Source: Heliopora coerulea (Eukaryota; Cnidaria; Anthozoa; Scleralcyonacea; Helioporidae). From it: DNA of 64,000 nucleotides. The stretch is taken from NCBI GenBank assembly GCA_030142905.1, contig JASJOG010000103.1, positions 653,501 to 717,500 on the forward strand, given 5' to 3'. Shown here one piece after another: positions 26,001-40,700 of the stretch. Numbering within the stretch: the stretch's first letter is position 1; each line of letters starts with the position of its first letter. The position numbers were made by a program, and so were the translations under genes. A model generated the notes under the pieces. It had not been told where the DNA came from. It saw nothing but the letters and a program-made list of their open reading frames with translations, and searched no databases.

Positions 26001-29000
26001 TTTAATACGAAGTCGGCAAGAAGGTTATCGTTCGAAACAGATTGTAATATGAGCAATCTAGCCCTTAAAAAGTTTTTCCCCGAAAGTTGGGGGAAGTTGG
26101 TCAAAATGTTAAGATTACGGTTAGGGTTAGGGTTAGGGTTAGGTTGAGGTCAGATTGCCCGGATTGCAATCTGGCCATGCTTCAAAGCGTTATTCTAAAA
26201 TTTAGAACTGACGCTTTAAGCGTATTAGAACGGGTGGAGGGGCAAACGCTTTTCCGGTCAAATGTCTTCCCTTTACGGGTAAAATCGTCTGGTGTTATCT
26301 AAAGTAAAGAGATACGAGACTGATCCCGCCGAGAAAGAGTTTTAATGCTTTAGGAGTTAGAACACGAGGCGTCTGTCGAGGACTAACTGAGAGTTCTTAC
26401 ATGGCCTCAAAAATCGTCCATTTTACTCGTTATTTAGGAAATAAGTTTGAATGATATAAATACAGATTTCTTTGCTCTCGGCAATGTCTTCTTAGCTCAG
26501 TGGGCGGGGCATTGCACTAGGTTTACCGGTTCGTAAACGCAACTCCCAGTTGACACCCGATGATTTACTTTCGCATGATATTGTCGACGAGAAGCCAACG
26601 ATGGCTCTGTTTGTCACTGTATATGGTCCTGTTGTGTTTTTGCAAGAAATAGAAACTGTTTTGCCCATATAGTCTGATACAAACGCGAGAAGAAAGTTGG
26701 GGAAACTCAAAAGCAGCTGTGTACGCCCGAGACCGAAGGTCGAGGGTTCCTCTCCGAGTGTTTGTCTCATGCTATATAAACACAATAAGCAAAGATAAAA
26801 TAAGCAAAGAACTAAGCAATAATAATTGTTAATAACGAACTTTATTTTCAGTATGAGATCGTAAGTTCTCCTTATTAGTTCGTATACCAATCAGAGCTTT
26901 CCATTCGCGTCAAAGGCAAATACTGGCCTCAAGCGGCGCCTATGATGTCATAACCGTTTTTGCATAGCCTGATATAAACACGGTAACTGACCAATCACTG
27001 CATACGTCATAGAGATGATGTGAACTTTCGAGTGCCAGAATCTTATCTCTTAAATAAAAATACAGAACTCGTAACCAAGCTCTCTACAACGGCCGTCTTA
27101 TCTCAGCTGGCAAAGCACTACTGTGGATTCGCAAGGTTGCGGATTCGATTCCCATCCAGAGGCCCAAGAGTTGCATTTTTCGCAAATGGTCCCGTTTAGG
27201 TCTTAAAAATACAAAATTCTGTTGTGTTAGTTGGCTTTATAGTTGCATTAGCATAGGGAGAAATAGTAGTGAGACATCATCAAGTGTTGGAAAGCAGTGG
27301 ACAATGTATATTTTCAGCATTAGGAATTAATCCGGTGAGGGTAAAAACGATATCTGTTCTGATGTGCACTTATACTGCATAGCAAGTATTTGTCCAACTT
27401 TCTCAAACGTTTTAAGACAAAGAGTGGTAACTTCCTAACATATTTTACACTAATGAAGACTTTTAACGCTACTAAATTGAAGCTTAATCTTTTATTTTAG
27501 AACTTCAAATTGCTCTTTATTTTCAGATAAATCGGGGTGCCCACAGCGACACGAGAATTCAATTCACAACGTTCACCTGCCCGGTAAGAACGAGATATGT
27601 CCAAATTCGTTCCTTGAATGAATCATCATGTATGCGCATGGAACTCTATGGCTGCAGATCACCAGTAGACGGTAAGATATTGGGGAGCTTGACGGCAAGA
27701 AAGGTTGATTGATTGATTGAATGATTGATTGAATGATTGATTGAATGATTGATTGAATATGACATCAACAAAAACTCATTACCGCCATCCGTTGGTCAAT
27801 TTTCTACATTGTTTCCTCTGTCCACTAAATTTATTAAGTTGGTCCACAAAGGCCAAATGGTCTGATTTCCTTCTTTTCTTTTCAGATCCATTCCCAAACA
27901 TGCCCGATCGGGCTTTGTTTTCTAAGGCAGACCATCTTTGGATATTTGATCACCCAGTCAACACATCCTTTGACATTCGCGGAAGGTCTTGGCCAATAGT
28001 CAATGGCACGATGTCTTCGACGCATGGCCCAAACAACCAAGCAATTCACCTGAATTCTGATGCTAAAATAATCCTCTTAAACGAAGTCGACGCTGAAAGC
28101 GTTTGCCTGGCAGATCCTGTTACGTGTAAAGACGGTTTTACTATAGCTTTTTGGATAAAATACTCTAACAGCGAATCTAAGCCTTTTGTTCAAGCTGGGG
28201 GAAGTAGCAATGAACAAAAGCGCGGTGTTGCCCTATTCCGTAACCAATCTGAGTCAAACATACTTGATCAACTAACATTTGAAGTAACAGTACACACGAT
28301 GCGTTGTTACTTAACCTTTCAGTGTTCGTCAAATCTCTGGGTGCGTCTTGTGTTTCGATGGAGAAATGCAGATGAATTTGCTGTTTATAAGAACGGGCGA
28401 CAAGGATCCTACTGGAAAGGTTGTGAAACAGTCCTCTGGCAAGCTTCCGCATCGAATACATTCGTTCTTGCTGGAAAAGCCAGTTTCGATGATTTTATTA
28501 TTTGGGAGAAATACCTAGCGCGAAAAGATTTTATGAAACTTTATCCTTTCTACCAAGGTAAAGTAGTGACATAATACCCTTTACTTGACAATGTAATAAA
28601 TGATGTTAACCATAACAACCATGACGAAAATAACGCTATTAACAGTGATGGCTTATTTTTATCATAGTTTTCAACTACTTCCTATGGTGTAGAGAATATC
28701 GCACTTAGTTTTGAGCTTGAAACCTTGAATGGCCGAGTTCGATTCTTAAATGAACCTCTACTAAAGCTCTTAAAAGAGTTAAGATAGAGTGCTGCCTTGG
28801 CACCAACAAAAATAACAAGTGAGACTTTTGTGTTTTCTCTACACGAATGAGTGGGCTTGGATCCCTTATAAATTAGACATCTAGCCAGTAGGGATATTCG
28901 CTCACCAAAGAGAGGTGATTGCAAATAAAAAATGATTAAGTAAGTAAATAAATAAATGAATAAATAAATAAATCGTATCCATTGAAAAACATGAACTCTC

Positions 29001-32000
29001 AAAGTCCAACGTTGATTCTCTTACTTTCACAGTCAATCCTTTTTCGTGGCAAAATGGCCACTCAGCCAAATTTAATTCCAAAGAGAGTGCGGTCGTCCCT
29101 TTTTTACCTAAAACTTTTTTACTTACTATCAGTAAACAGATTTTCGATAAATTAAGCAATTTCAAATATTTTAGCGAAAAAATCATATTTTTAACTTTTG
29201 AAAAAAGTGGGCATCACAAACCTTTTGCAAATCTGCCTCTTGATTGCCTATACCCTGAACAAAGTTTTCAAGGAAAAAAATTGGTGACCTCCCTCAGTAA
29301 TTTTTCAACTTGAGTTGGGTTTAATGGAAATTAGGAGTCATTTTCAAGCGTCACTGTCTCCATAGCAACGGGTGGGTGACTTTTTGCCGCAATAGTTTTT
29401 GATACTAAGTTTTTTTTCACCAATCAAATTTTTCAAACCATTATCCTAATTAAAAATGTCTATTCATGATTGTTTTTGTGCTAAACCTGCATTTTCCCAT
29501 TTCTAAAGAAACTGTCTCAAGCTACCTTAACACCCACATATCCTGCGAGGTCTGTGTCGGAACTGCCTTGATAAAAGTTGTTGTTGATGTTTTATTGCCT
29601 TATTGTTGGGAGGCGATGGTATCCATTGATAATGTAGGCAATTTTTTGACATATTAAAATTGAAAATTATAGGACAAAATAGCGTTTATGGAAAATATGA
29701 AGCATGAGAACATTAAGAACGTTATACCCAACGTTCATTTCAAAATCACAAAGAATCATATTGACTCTAAGAAAATTTAACATAGAAGCTTTTTAGTCAT
29801 TAAAATGAAAGTCTTGACTTTAGAATAGCAAGAAAAGTAATTTACGATAAAAATTCGAATACGCGCCCTGGGCGCTTATTTAATTTTGCGACCTTGAAAG
29901 TGGGTGCTTGCTCCAAGAGGGCGCTTATTCGAAGGTGTGCGCTTATTCAAATTTGTATCATTTTCAGCTGATGAGGCCACTATATTTTGAGAATAACAAT
30001 GCAAAAGACAAGGGTGCTGTTTCACTTTAACTAAACAAAACAAAACAGTTTAGCAATAGCAAAGCAGTTTGAAGAGGAGATTGATGGTGCGATTGAAAGA
30101 GCTTTATGTGCTCATGGACATATTCGATGTTATTTATTCGAATTTATATTCAAAGTTTCAGGGTAGCGTGAAAGTAGTTTTAACCCTTTCCTGTCCAAGA
30201 CGTCTCCCCTTGACAAGTAAAATTGTCTGGCGTTAGCCAGAGCAAAATTAAAAAGTCGGGTACGGACCGGAATGGGTTAAGCTTTTCCTCAAAGTAATTG
30301 AAGTTTCGCCGAGATGAATCTGCAAGCTTGGCTTCCGAGCTGATTTAAAATCAAAACGGTAAACAAATTTTTTGGCGAATTATTACACCTGAAATTCAGT
30401 AATTATTGAATTGTTATTAGTGTTCGTAGTCTGTGTAGTCATTTCAGTTGGCTTCATATGCTCTTGTTTATACCACATCTTTCCAAACTACTTCTTGCTC
30501 AATTGATAACAGATATTAAAACTTTTGCCATTTTTTTTTCACTCTAAGGTAGAGCCTGTCACAAGACATGGGCAATGTTCAATGGACTTTGCTACAGATA
30601 TTTCGACAGTGCCAAAACATGGATGGACGCTGAAGCTATATGTGTCGGTTATGGTGGCAATCTTGTTAGCATTCATGATGATGACCTGCATGAGTTTATC
30701 ATTGCCTTGAGGGGCACTGGTGGTCAATGGATTGGGCTCAAAAAGACACTTACTGGTTACGCTTGGTCCGATGGAAGTTCGCTAGATTATAATGCTGAGA
30801 ATATCCAGGATAATGGCAATGGTCCGTACTTTCGTCGTTCCAATAACTATGTTAGTAATAGGCAGTGGATATCTGCTAACCATGGATATAAGCAAGTTTT
30901 CGTATGTCAAATGTACCCCAGAGGTAATAGTTTTTTGTATTACATTATTGCCACCGAAATCATCCTAAACGTCGAAGTGATTCCTTTTATTTTTAAACCA
31001 TCTCAAGCGAGGGGAATTTTGTACATTCATGCAATTCGAATGGCTGTAGTGTGGAAGCCCAATCATGAGTCAGGCATTCCGTAATGCTAAACCGTAGGTA
31101 GAATTGGTTTGGTTGTTCAAAGAATAGATTGTGCTGTTCATTTACTACGACTGATACCCGCTGAACAAGCAATCCAATTTTTGTAGGACTTGCCCCAGCC
31201 GATTACCTTCGCTCGAAAATCAGTCGTAAATTATGAATATGGCCAACAATTCATGATTTTCACCTTGAATATTCTAAGAAAATCTTTGATGGTCTCCCGG
31301 TAAATTATTGTGCCGACGTAAAAGTTGTACTAGCCAGAAACTTATTTATACCACTGCGTTGGTGGCACAGTGGTGGAACACGTGTCTCTCAGTCACCACT
31401 GTGACTAGGGTTCGATTCAAGCTCCATGCAGTTATTTGTAGTGGTTAGAGTTACCTTAATCACATGCGAGAACAGAGTTGTCCAGTTTCACTCCATCAAT
31501 AACCAGCGACCTTGAGGTATTGACGACCAAGCGGTCGTCAACACCTCAAACGTCGGCATTACGCCAGGTATATCTTTGGAGCCTACGGCCCACGAATATA
31601 CATGTGAAAGTAGAATACTGCGTAGACAGTGTTAAATGAGGTAAAAAGTATAAAGATTGGTAACTGCCGTGACTGATCTCAAACAATTGCAGCGTTTCGT
31701 TCAAAGAAACGTTTTGAACGAAAATCTTTGCTCGAAATGTTGAAATTCTTTGAGATCGGTCACGGCAGTTACCAACCCTCAAACTTTTAACCATATATCT
31801 CTCAAACGCCTGACAAGAATCGAACCAGTGACTTTGCATAAAATTTTATTTGTTTGCCACTGATTGGAAATTCAAGTTGATGCCATTATATTCTCGCAGT
31901 GAGATGCAGTAAATTAACTGATTCGTGTATCTCAAGTGAACATGGACTTACGTCGGGGCCATCGAAACAATAACGCCCTGTAAATGTCTCATTTGTCTAA

Positions 32001-35000
32001 ATATATACTTAGAACTTTTACCGAACTGAAATAACTGACAAGGGAGATGGAACTGTGTTCTGAATGTTACATTTACACGAAATGTTATCGGATAGAGTCA
32101 AACAAGCTTATCACGACGGCACTATTCCTTCTTATCGTTTGCTTGCTAGTCGCTACACCTTTTGCTACATTGCCAGAAAATATACTATCATTAACACCAA
32201 CCTCAAACTCATCAACGCAAAAATACATTTATTTTATTCAATTGACATTCGCTAGCGTAGATATGCAACTATTTGCATCAAAGGGCATTCCATAGCGCCA
32301 ACAGACGACCATTAACACCATTATACTGTACATTAGGGATAGTAAAATATCAATTGGGCAAGATATTTCTCTGGAGTAATTGAAATTTTATTATCTCTAA
32401 TATATAGTAGAATGGTGTTAATAGTCGTCTGTTGGCGCTATGGAATGCCCTTTCATGCAAATGGTTGCGTATCTACGACAATAAATGTCGATTGAATTTG
32501 AGGTTGGCGTCAATGATAGTATATTTTCTGGTAATGAACAGCAAAAGGTGTAATATAGCAGTAAGTGCTGAAGACTTGAGCAAGTTAATTTTATACGTCA
32601 GAACAAACAACCACAAACGATAATTGTATCATGAAGGTGGAACTTACCCCTTTCCAGGCGTAGACATCTTCCCATGACGAGTACGTCGTCTAGGTAGAGT
32701 GAAACAATAGAAGTTGAATTTAGTCCGAAAAGAATGACGAAATAATGACGTACACCTAGACGAAGAATCGTGCGTGATAATCGGCTTTAACGTCTCTGTT
32801 AACGACAACGATTCCTCTAAACGAGTTTCCATGACCAATTTAGTAATTGGTGCGGGTCTATCATTAAGTGGTTTAAAAATTTTGACCAACCTCACCATTA
32901 AGCTAAGATGTAAACACCGATCCTTACCAGAGTGCGACTGGAGAGGGTGTTGGGTGTTCGCAACCCCTACCTTTTTTGTGGTAGATCTTACGTGGACCCT
33001 GTTGTTGATAGCTCACTGCCCTCATTTCCCAAAGCCACGTAGATCTACTTCTCTCGATATGATGAAAATCGTTCTGAGTCTTCTGACAGTGCCTGGATAT
33101 ACTACCATCAGAACCCTGTTCCCTGAAATTCCTGGTTGCTCCCCTGCTAATGACCACAATTATGATTAAAGACAATGTTATCATCGTTAATTCAGAGTTT
33201 TAATCCGTCAATAATTTATCTTCCAGATGCTAAACTTTACTATCTGCAAAGCACTTTAACTTTTCCAAATAAAGTCTGGAGCGACGATCTACTACGACAG
33301 TCTTCCACTCTACATAAAAGCGTAACCAACGAAATTCTTCAGCAGGTAATAGTTCGCGTATCATTATTGTGCCAACTCTGAATAATGCAAACACTTCAAG
33401 TCGAGCAATAAAACCGCCCTGTAAAAAATGTTAACAGTTTTTGCATTCCTTTAGCTACCACAGTGCACATACAGCATACAGGTAGATAAGTACTATTTCC
33501 AAGTACTCACGATATTGATAAGTACTCACGATATGACTTACACTGAGAGACTAATTAAACTAAATCTACTCCCTTTAGAATATCCAAGGGAAATCTCAGA
33601 TTTACCATTTTTCTTTAAATCCAGAAATGGCCTTATATCTACTGACATTAGAGATTATTTGCAAACTTTTGAGCCGCGATATCAAATGCGAAACTATGAT
33701 CCTAATAATTACAACTTAATTTATGAAGATAAACAGAATTATTACAGGAAATCATATTTCATCATAACTGCTGAACTATGAAACACGCTGCCATCTAGCA
33801 TCAAATTATGTAATTTACTTATTTTGTTTAAGACCAATCTTCTTAATATTTATCTAACTAAACGAGGAACTTACAGGCCTCCAGGCTAAGAAGCAACTTT
33901 TTATTGTTCCTCTTAGTTTTAGATATTTTACTTGTAGGGGTTAGGTAGCAATTACAACGAAAGTTCTGCTCCTTCCCCCTGTCACACCTCAATTATTTTA
34001 GTTTCGTTTGTGATTATTTGTGTGTATTTGTGTTATTTGTACAATTATTTATTTAGTTTTATATTGTTATATTTTGTGGCGAATTCATTAAACTAAAGTA
34101 AACCATATGAGCGGCGGTGTTGTATCAGATATATGAAAACGAACCAAAAGCGAGTGATTGTATGTCTGATACAACACTCACGGGAATATTGTGAAGTACT
34201 TATGATACGAATGCATGCAAACATTTGTGTTATTCAAAATTGTGAAGATTTCAACGATTTTAGTCGAGAAAATAGCACGAAAAGTTCATGTACAGCAGTA
34301 GTTGTATCACTTGATACTATACGCACGGTTCAGTTGTATCACATTTACAACAACTGATTAAACTTTAAATTCTTTTGTTTCTTCTTGATGAATTATTGAT
34401 GAGTATTATAATTGACAATTACTGGATGAGGCTTAGCAAAATATCGCAGTTATAAGTGGCGAGTGGATAAAAGTTTTTTTTCAAATCCAAAGGCAGGCGA
34501 AACAGAGGCACCGGCAAATCAAGATATTTTGCAATTACCGATTTTGTTTTGTTATTCGATTAATTTTTTAGTTTAACCAATGTTTTGTTCTTGGCTAATC
34601 TGTAAATCTTTTTCAAAAATTGGCCAAACCATTTGGTCGAACGAGCCTTGTTTACGAAGGAGGGGTGCACTGTGCATGACCTTAATATTACTCACAGCAG
34701 AAACATTACTCATTCATCGGGGATTTAACTTACTTAGAGGCACACCCCTAGATATACAATCACAATATCGGAGATTTAACTTACTTAGAAGCAGACCTCT
34801 AGATATTTAATTACAATATATCACAGTGGCCAGTGCGAAATAAATTTAGCCATTACAGTTATGAAGACAGGGTGTGCGATACGGAAATAAACAAATATTA
34901 AACAACAGCGGGCGGTATCGAGCATAGAGTAGAGTTTAGAGACGGTTTAACTCTTTCCCGTTCGTAACCGACTTTTTAATTTTACTCTGGCTAACACCAG

Positions 35001-37700
35001 ACGATTTTACTCGTCAATGGGAGATGTATTTTACTGAAAACAAATTGTTATTACTACTTTTTCCTTTTACTAAATAAGTTCCTACTTGTAACGTGTAGGA
35101 AGTTACGGAATTTAACGATTACCCATTGTTAACTCTAATTAGCTTGCTTGATCGCCTCACTACTTGTTAACGCCTTATTTTCCCAAATGTCTTGCTTCAT
35201 CAACTCTATAAATCAACGCGCTTGTAATTTTCATCACTAGAACTTGATAAAATGACATCGAAATGTCATCGATGATGTTAAAATGACATCGAAACGTCGT
35301 TCAATAAACTTTATCCTTCTATCGCTTACATATGTCATAAAGTGTTTCTTTGAAAAACATCCTTGATTTAAAGGTTAATATAATATTTTCTTGCCTTCCT
35401 AATATCAAAATGCGTTCCAGGGACCTGTTGATCACAACTCTTAGCAACACTGGACTTAAAAATTTGTCTGTTGGCATGTAAATAACAACTAAAAGTTGAA
35501 AAATTGCAATATACCTGACAACAGCACTTCCAGTATGGCCTGTTATCACAATTCGATATTAATTGCTTTTTAATCCGAGTGTCAAGTCTGAACCGGTTGT
35601 ATTTGCCTGAGGTTTTCGTATAGACCGAGCGACGAAGGAGCGAAGTCTGTGCGAAAAAATATTTGCATTATATAATTATATGAAAAAATTATTATATGGC
35701 TTTTGGTTCCTTCCTTCATCGCTTTTAACGAACCTTTTACTTTGTGAGTGAGCAGCTTAGCTTTACTTGCTTTGTTTTGCCCATTATTTCGTGTTTCTTT
35801 TTGTATAAATTCAAGTTTTGTGCTTAAAATTATTGTTGAGAAGATTTAACTACTTTTTTGATAGTTTGTTATTGTAAATCGTTTGTAAAACGTACCTGCA
35901 TCTGGTTTGTTTCCACTATTTGTTTTCAAATCTACTTGGAAATTTTCCCGCCAAAGCTTGCCGGTCTGTGCGAAAAAACATATTTCACAGTTAGGCAGCC
36001 GATCAATCATGCGTCATTTTGTGCACAGACCGAATAGCGAGCTCAGCCATATAATAAATTGCGGTTTTTTACTGCTTAACTCCAAAATTCTTACATAATA
36101 TATTCTGTTGCAGATTAATACCGACGCAACTTGCAATGCCGAAGTAACTTTTTTTGAGTAAGTTGTAATATTATACAATTGCTCTTCAAGAGAGCCAAAT
36201 AACAAAAAATTAGTACCGATTTTATATTTACAGGGTTTTTTTGAAAGGAAATATGAAATATATTTTACTTTCAGAGAGAGAAAGGGAGAGAAAAGATGGA
36301 GATATAGAAATAGAGTCATGTAATACATATGTATAGCTTTATTTCAATTCTCTTCAATTTTTCGAACAAAATTTAATTTCATCGCTTCTTCCTCTCATGT
36401 AAACGTAAACAAATTTTTCAATGATTTCACAAGGATTTGAGATGTAGGCAAAAAGGGCCAGCCCTGCTAGGAGGGGTGGCTCGCTTCTATGTAAACACCA
36501 CTTTAATTAAATTATAAGTGAGGATTTTTTCAATGTGTTGTTTTTATTGTTGTAACCGTACAGTCTTGTTTTTCGTTTACGTACAGAAACTCGCCCGTAA
36601 CAGCAAATGTGACGATATTTTTCGGCATGATCGGATCGGAAAATATGGATGAAATTGAACGAAATTTCGATGATACATTTCAGGGAACGCTACTCTCTTA
36701 TCAAAGTAACAGAAGTAAGTATTCATAACAAGGCCACAGTTGTGTTTTTAAATCGGAAGCATCTCATTTCATTTCAATTTATGTTACTTTCCTGTCAATG
36801 GAATTGCAAAATTTAGTTAAGTAATATTGGAGGGTTTTGGAGGTCTTCAAATTTTTTGAACTCAATGGATCTGGCTTGAACAAACTTCAGACAAAAATGA
36901 GTTAATGATGATGTTCGAAGCTTTAAATAATTCAGTTTCTTCTTCTATTTCAAGATTATTTAGCACAAGTGACAATTAGGTTCTAGTTTTTGCGCAAACA
37001 ACATACAATTTTGTCTGCTAAAGTCAAAAACAAATTTTCTTAAGAAATATTTCGCGTGCAGAGGAGTTGTAACTTGGACCGCACTGCCGATACCTATCGT
37101 AAACAAGGATGACTTTGACTTGATAAAACTCAAGCAATAAATTAGTTAATGATTACTTTCCTATGTAATTTTAGATTAGAGATTTTTTTGCCACTTGTAT
37201 GTAGTATTTTGTTTATTAGCTAGCGATATAATTAACTTAACTGTAAATGGAGTTATATGTTGTCAATGCAGAAAATGTGATGTTTGATACTTTTTTTAGA
37301 TTTTGTTAAGGATTTCTCATATTTCAGAGAATTTGGTAGGGAATTCCACAGTATGGCCCCAGAAACTGCAAAACTTTTTTTGTAGCATTCGGTTCTAACA
37401 TTTGGTATCTGAATATTTTTATCCGATGATCTTAAGTTGTAAATAGTTGAACCAAATTGTTTATTAAACATTTCCAACAAATAGGATGGAGCACAGCCAT
37501 TAATAATTTTGTGCAGCATTATTGCCTTCTGACATTTTCTGTTGTGTGCCAATGAGGACCACCCCAGATTATTCAGGACATCACTGGTGCGCACTGTGTA
37601 TGGTAAACCAGTAATGATGCGAGCTGCACGGTTTTGTAATTTCTGTAACTGATCTGCAAGTGTGGCATCAATATTATCCCACACAACACTGCAGTAATTA

Positions 37701-37776
<76 letters not shown>

Positions 37777-40700
37777 GTAGATCGATTGATCGATTGGTCG
37801 ATGGATGGATGGATGGATGGATGAATGAATGGACGGATGGGTGGGTAGGTAGGTAGGTAATTAAATAGATAGATGGAAAAGAAGGAAAAATGAAAGAAAA
37901 ACAGAAAGAAAGATGGAAAGGAAACAAAGAAAGATAGGAAGACGGAACGAAAGGAAAAGGAAAGGAAGTACAAAAGAAAGAATGAAAAAATGAAAGAAAG
38001 AAAGAAATGATCTCTGTCACCGGCCAGGCATTTCAAGAATGAACCGTCCAATTATAGCTCAATAACTAGTGAAGGAACTGGTTTACTAATTACTACCAAC
38101 GAATACAACCTAAATATTAGCACTTTCTTCTTTGTTGTTTTATTGAAAGATAAGTACGAACAGAAATGAGCAGTAATACGATGGCTAAATTTGTGCAATA
38201 AAAATCATACAGCAGGAAAGTATGTAATGCAATCAGAAACACTAAGGGAGGTTGCTCTCTTCCCCAACGTCTGCACAAAGACCTCAATGATTACTCTATT
38301 TTACATTCAGTAATAAAACTAAAAACACCTCTTACTCGAGTGACTATATTTCCCTGGTTTTACCACGCTATTCCACACATGTTAAGTGTATGAAAAACCC
38401 TGAGGATTGCGGCTTTTGAATTCGCACAGTGCTCCAAAAAGCGTTGACCATAAAACTCCCCACGTCCAGATGTGTCATGCGACTGTTGATTTCCAATAAA
38501 AAGCTCACTGTAGGATATTTTCGGACATTTCGATTTTGCCAGTTGCCAAATAGGGTTTTAGTAAGCAAAATTATAGGTTTCCTTAATTAAAATATTTAAA
38601 GAAGCGAGCTTTAACGATGACCTGTTTGTTTTTGTAATCACCAAGCAGTGGAATAGACATAAAGAAGTATAACAACTTGAGTTCGAAATCGGTTAGTGGT
38701 CCCAAATTATATATCAATTATCAGCCGAGCAGATGTAGGAATCTATAATAATTATAAAGCTAGTGAATGAGCACTAAAAGAATGTGTAACACTCCTCATT
38801 CAATTCAGCTTTACAATCTTAAGTTAAGCATTGGACATCCCCTTATCTTTTAGCAGTATATGTGGCCATTTCCCGAGCCAATGGTGCCTTACTCAAGGTG
38901 TCCTTGCCATCCTTTTTAGTTTGGTTTACCAAGAGTTTGGTTTACCAAGAACATTAAACTTTTTTTATGTGGCAAGCAATCGAATTTCATATCTTGCGGA
39001 AAACTGACACTAATAATTACAGGCGTAAGTAAAAATCTTGTGATGTTAACACATGACATCCATCAAGGGCCACCAAATATTTCGACCAAATTTACAAATA
39101 ACCTTTCCGATTTTACAGGCACTAGACCGACGCTATGACTTACCTGAAGTGGTTTTTGAAATTTTTCTATCAAAATCTACTCGGCGTTTCTGAAGTAATC
39201 TTAAAGATATCCCTTTAAGTAATTATGCAAAGTTTCTTCACAAAATTGATTGAAATAAACGGCATTATAAAACGATAGAGTATTGCATAGGCGATTCTGA
39301 ACGTAGTAGAAAAGGTTTAATAATAGTTTTTCGGAAAAAAAATCCCCAAAAACGACACCGTTATCAGAATTTAGGTGAACATTACAAGACTGGTTAAAAT
39401 ACAGTCAAACCCCTATCAAGCGTTCACCTTTGGGACCTTGTCTAGGTGTCCGGTTAAGAGGGGTATCCCCTTAAAAGGGGTCGACTCGGAAGGCAGTATG
39501 CATATGGTGACAATTATTCAAATACGTAGTTTGGTTTCATTGTTAACAAGTATGTAAATTTAATAATACAAGACTAATTGAAAATAAGTTAAATGAATTC
39601 CTTATAAAAAAAAACAACAAAAAACCAAAAAAAACCAAAACAAAATAAAAACTGAAGATGTGATGAAAAGTGTAATAACTTAAAGGAAGTGAAGAAAGGA
39701 TATTTCGCTCACTGGATCCCAAGATAGGTGTCCGCTTAAAAGATATAATAGCTATAGAGTTTTATTAGAAAGATGCCCGGAACCGAAGATAGGTTTCCCC
39801 ATAAGAATGGCGTCTGTTAATAAGGGTTCGACTGTATTGTAGTCGTAGTTCTGTCGTAGTTAGAAACTTGACTGACCTACGAAAATATGATCGCGGCTGC
39901 AGCATTTAAAATTACCGGCAGCCACCTTAGATCCATTCAGCTCAGAAATCTTATAGTTTCCAACTTCTTTGACAATCATTGGACCATCAGTAAAGCGGTC
40001 GCATTGAAAATTTGAGAGAGATTTTATCGAGTGTCCTGTCATAAATTCAGTTAATTAAGTGGACTGCAGTCAGGTGAGCGCCATTTGTGGAGATGCATTA
40101 ACAATCGATCCAAATTCCCTATACTGTTAATATGTGTGCAACAACATCGGTTTTTTTTAACATTCATCTAGATATATTATATCACGGTTATAACAAGTTA
40201 TATTCAACATTATTTTGGAAAATTTTTCCAGTTCGCAGATATTTTCTACTCTGATTGCTTTCCTTTCCCCAATACTGCTCTCATATTGGTGAAAATTATG
40301 CAACTTTAGCTACAACTGATAATCGCTTAATCATCCATATTTTAGAAAAGCCAAACCGCATTAATTTACGTGCACTACAGGTCCACCCCACCGCTCTTAA
40401 CGTCACATGGACACCAATAGTCGCAGAAACGAATGATCAATTTTTTGTACATCTGGAAGTTTGTATTCAGCCAGCTTTTAATGGAACAAAAAATTGCACG
40501 CGCATGGGAACGCCGGTAGACTTCATTGTGTTTCATGATCTTGGATCTCTAAAGAAATACAACGTGACCGCACGGATAACAACTTTGAAAGAGGAAGGAA
40601 GATGGGAATTTGTTCAAGCAATGAGTGGTGGTGTTGGTAAGTAAGACGATATACGACGTTACGAACGCAACAATTATTTTTATATTTTGGAAATGTTTTT

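Larger units (their letters stand above)
28977..30548 (+). other. Rest of the intron before lectin 3
   Basis: Mostly unassigned AT-rich sequence. A dispersed motif with GGGCGCTTATT and TGCGCTTATTC repeats at 29862-29955, and a copy of short repeat D at 30183-30278. Confidence 0.45.
36715..40345 (+). other. Intron between SEA and FN3-1
   Basis: It contains a minus-strand LINE 3' end (37230-37700), a (GATA)n array and purine-rich tract (37700-38010), and a Tc1/mariner-like MITE (39400-39836). The stretch 38020-39390 holds nothing that I recognise. Confidence 0.55.

Noticed and set aside
3333..30923. Polycystin-1 family gene (WSC plus C-type lectin)
   Set aside because: No PKD repeats, REJ, GPS/GAIN or PLAT domain, and the membrane part is a TTVGYGD channel.
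37698..38051. Open frame with long I-Y-L-S and F-rich runs on the minus strand
   Set aside because: It is a translation of the GATA microsatellite and purine tract.
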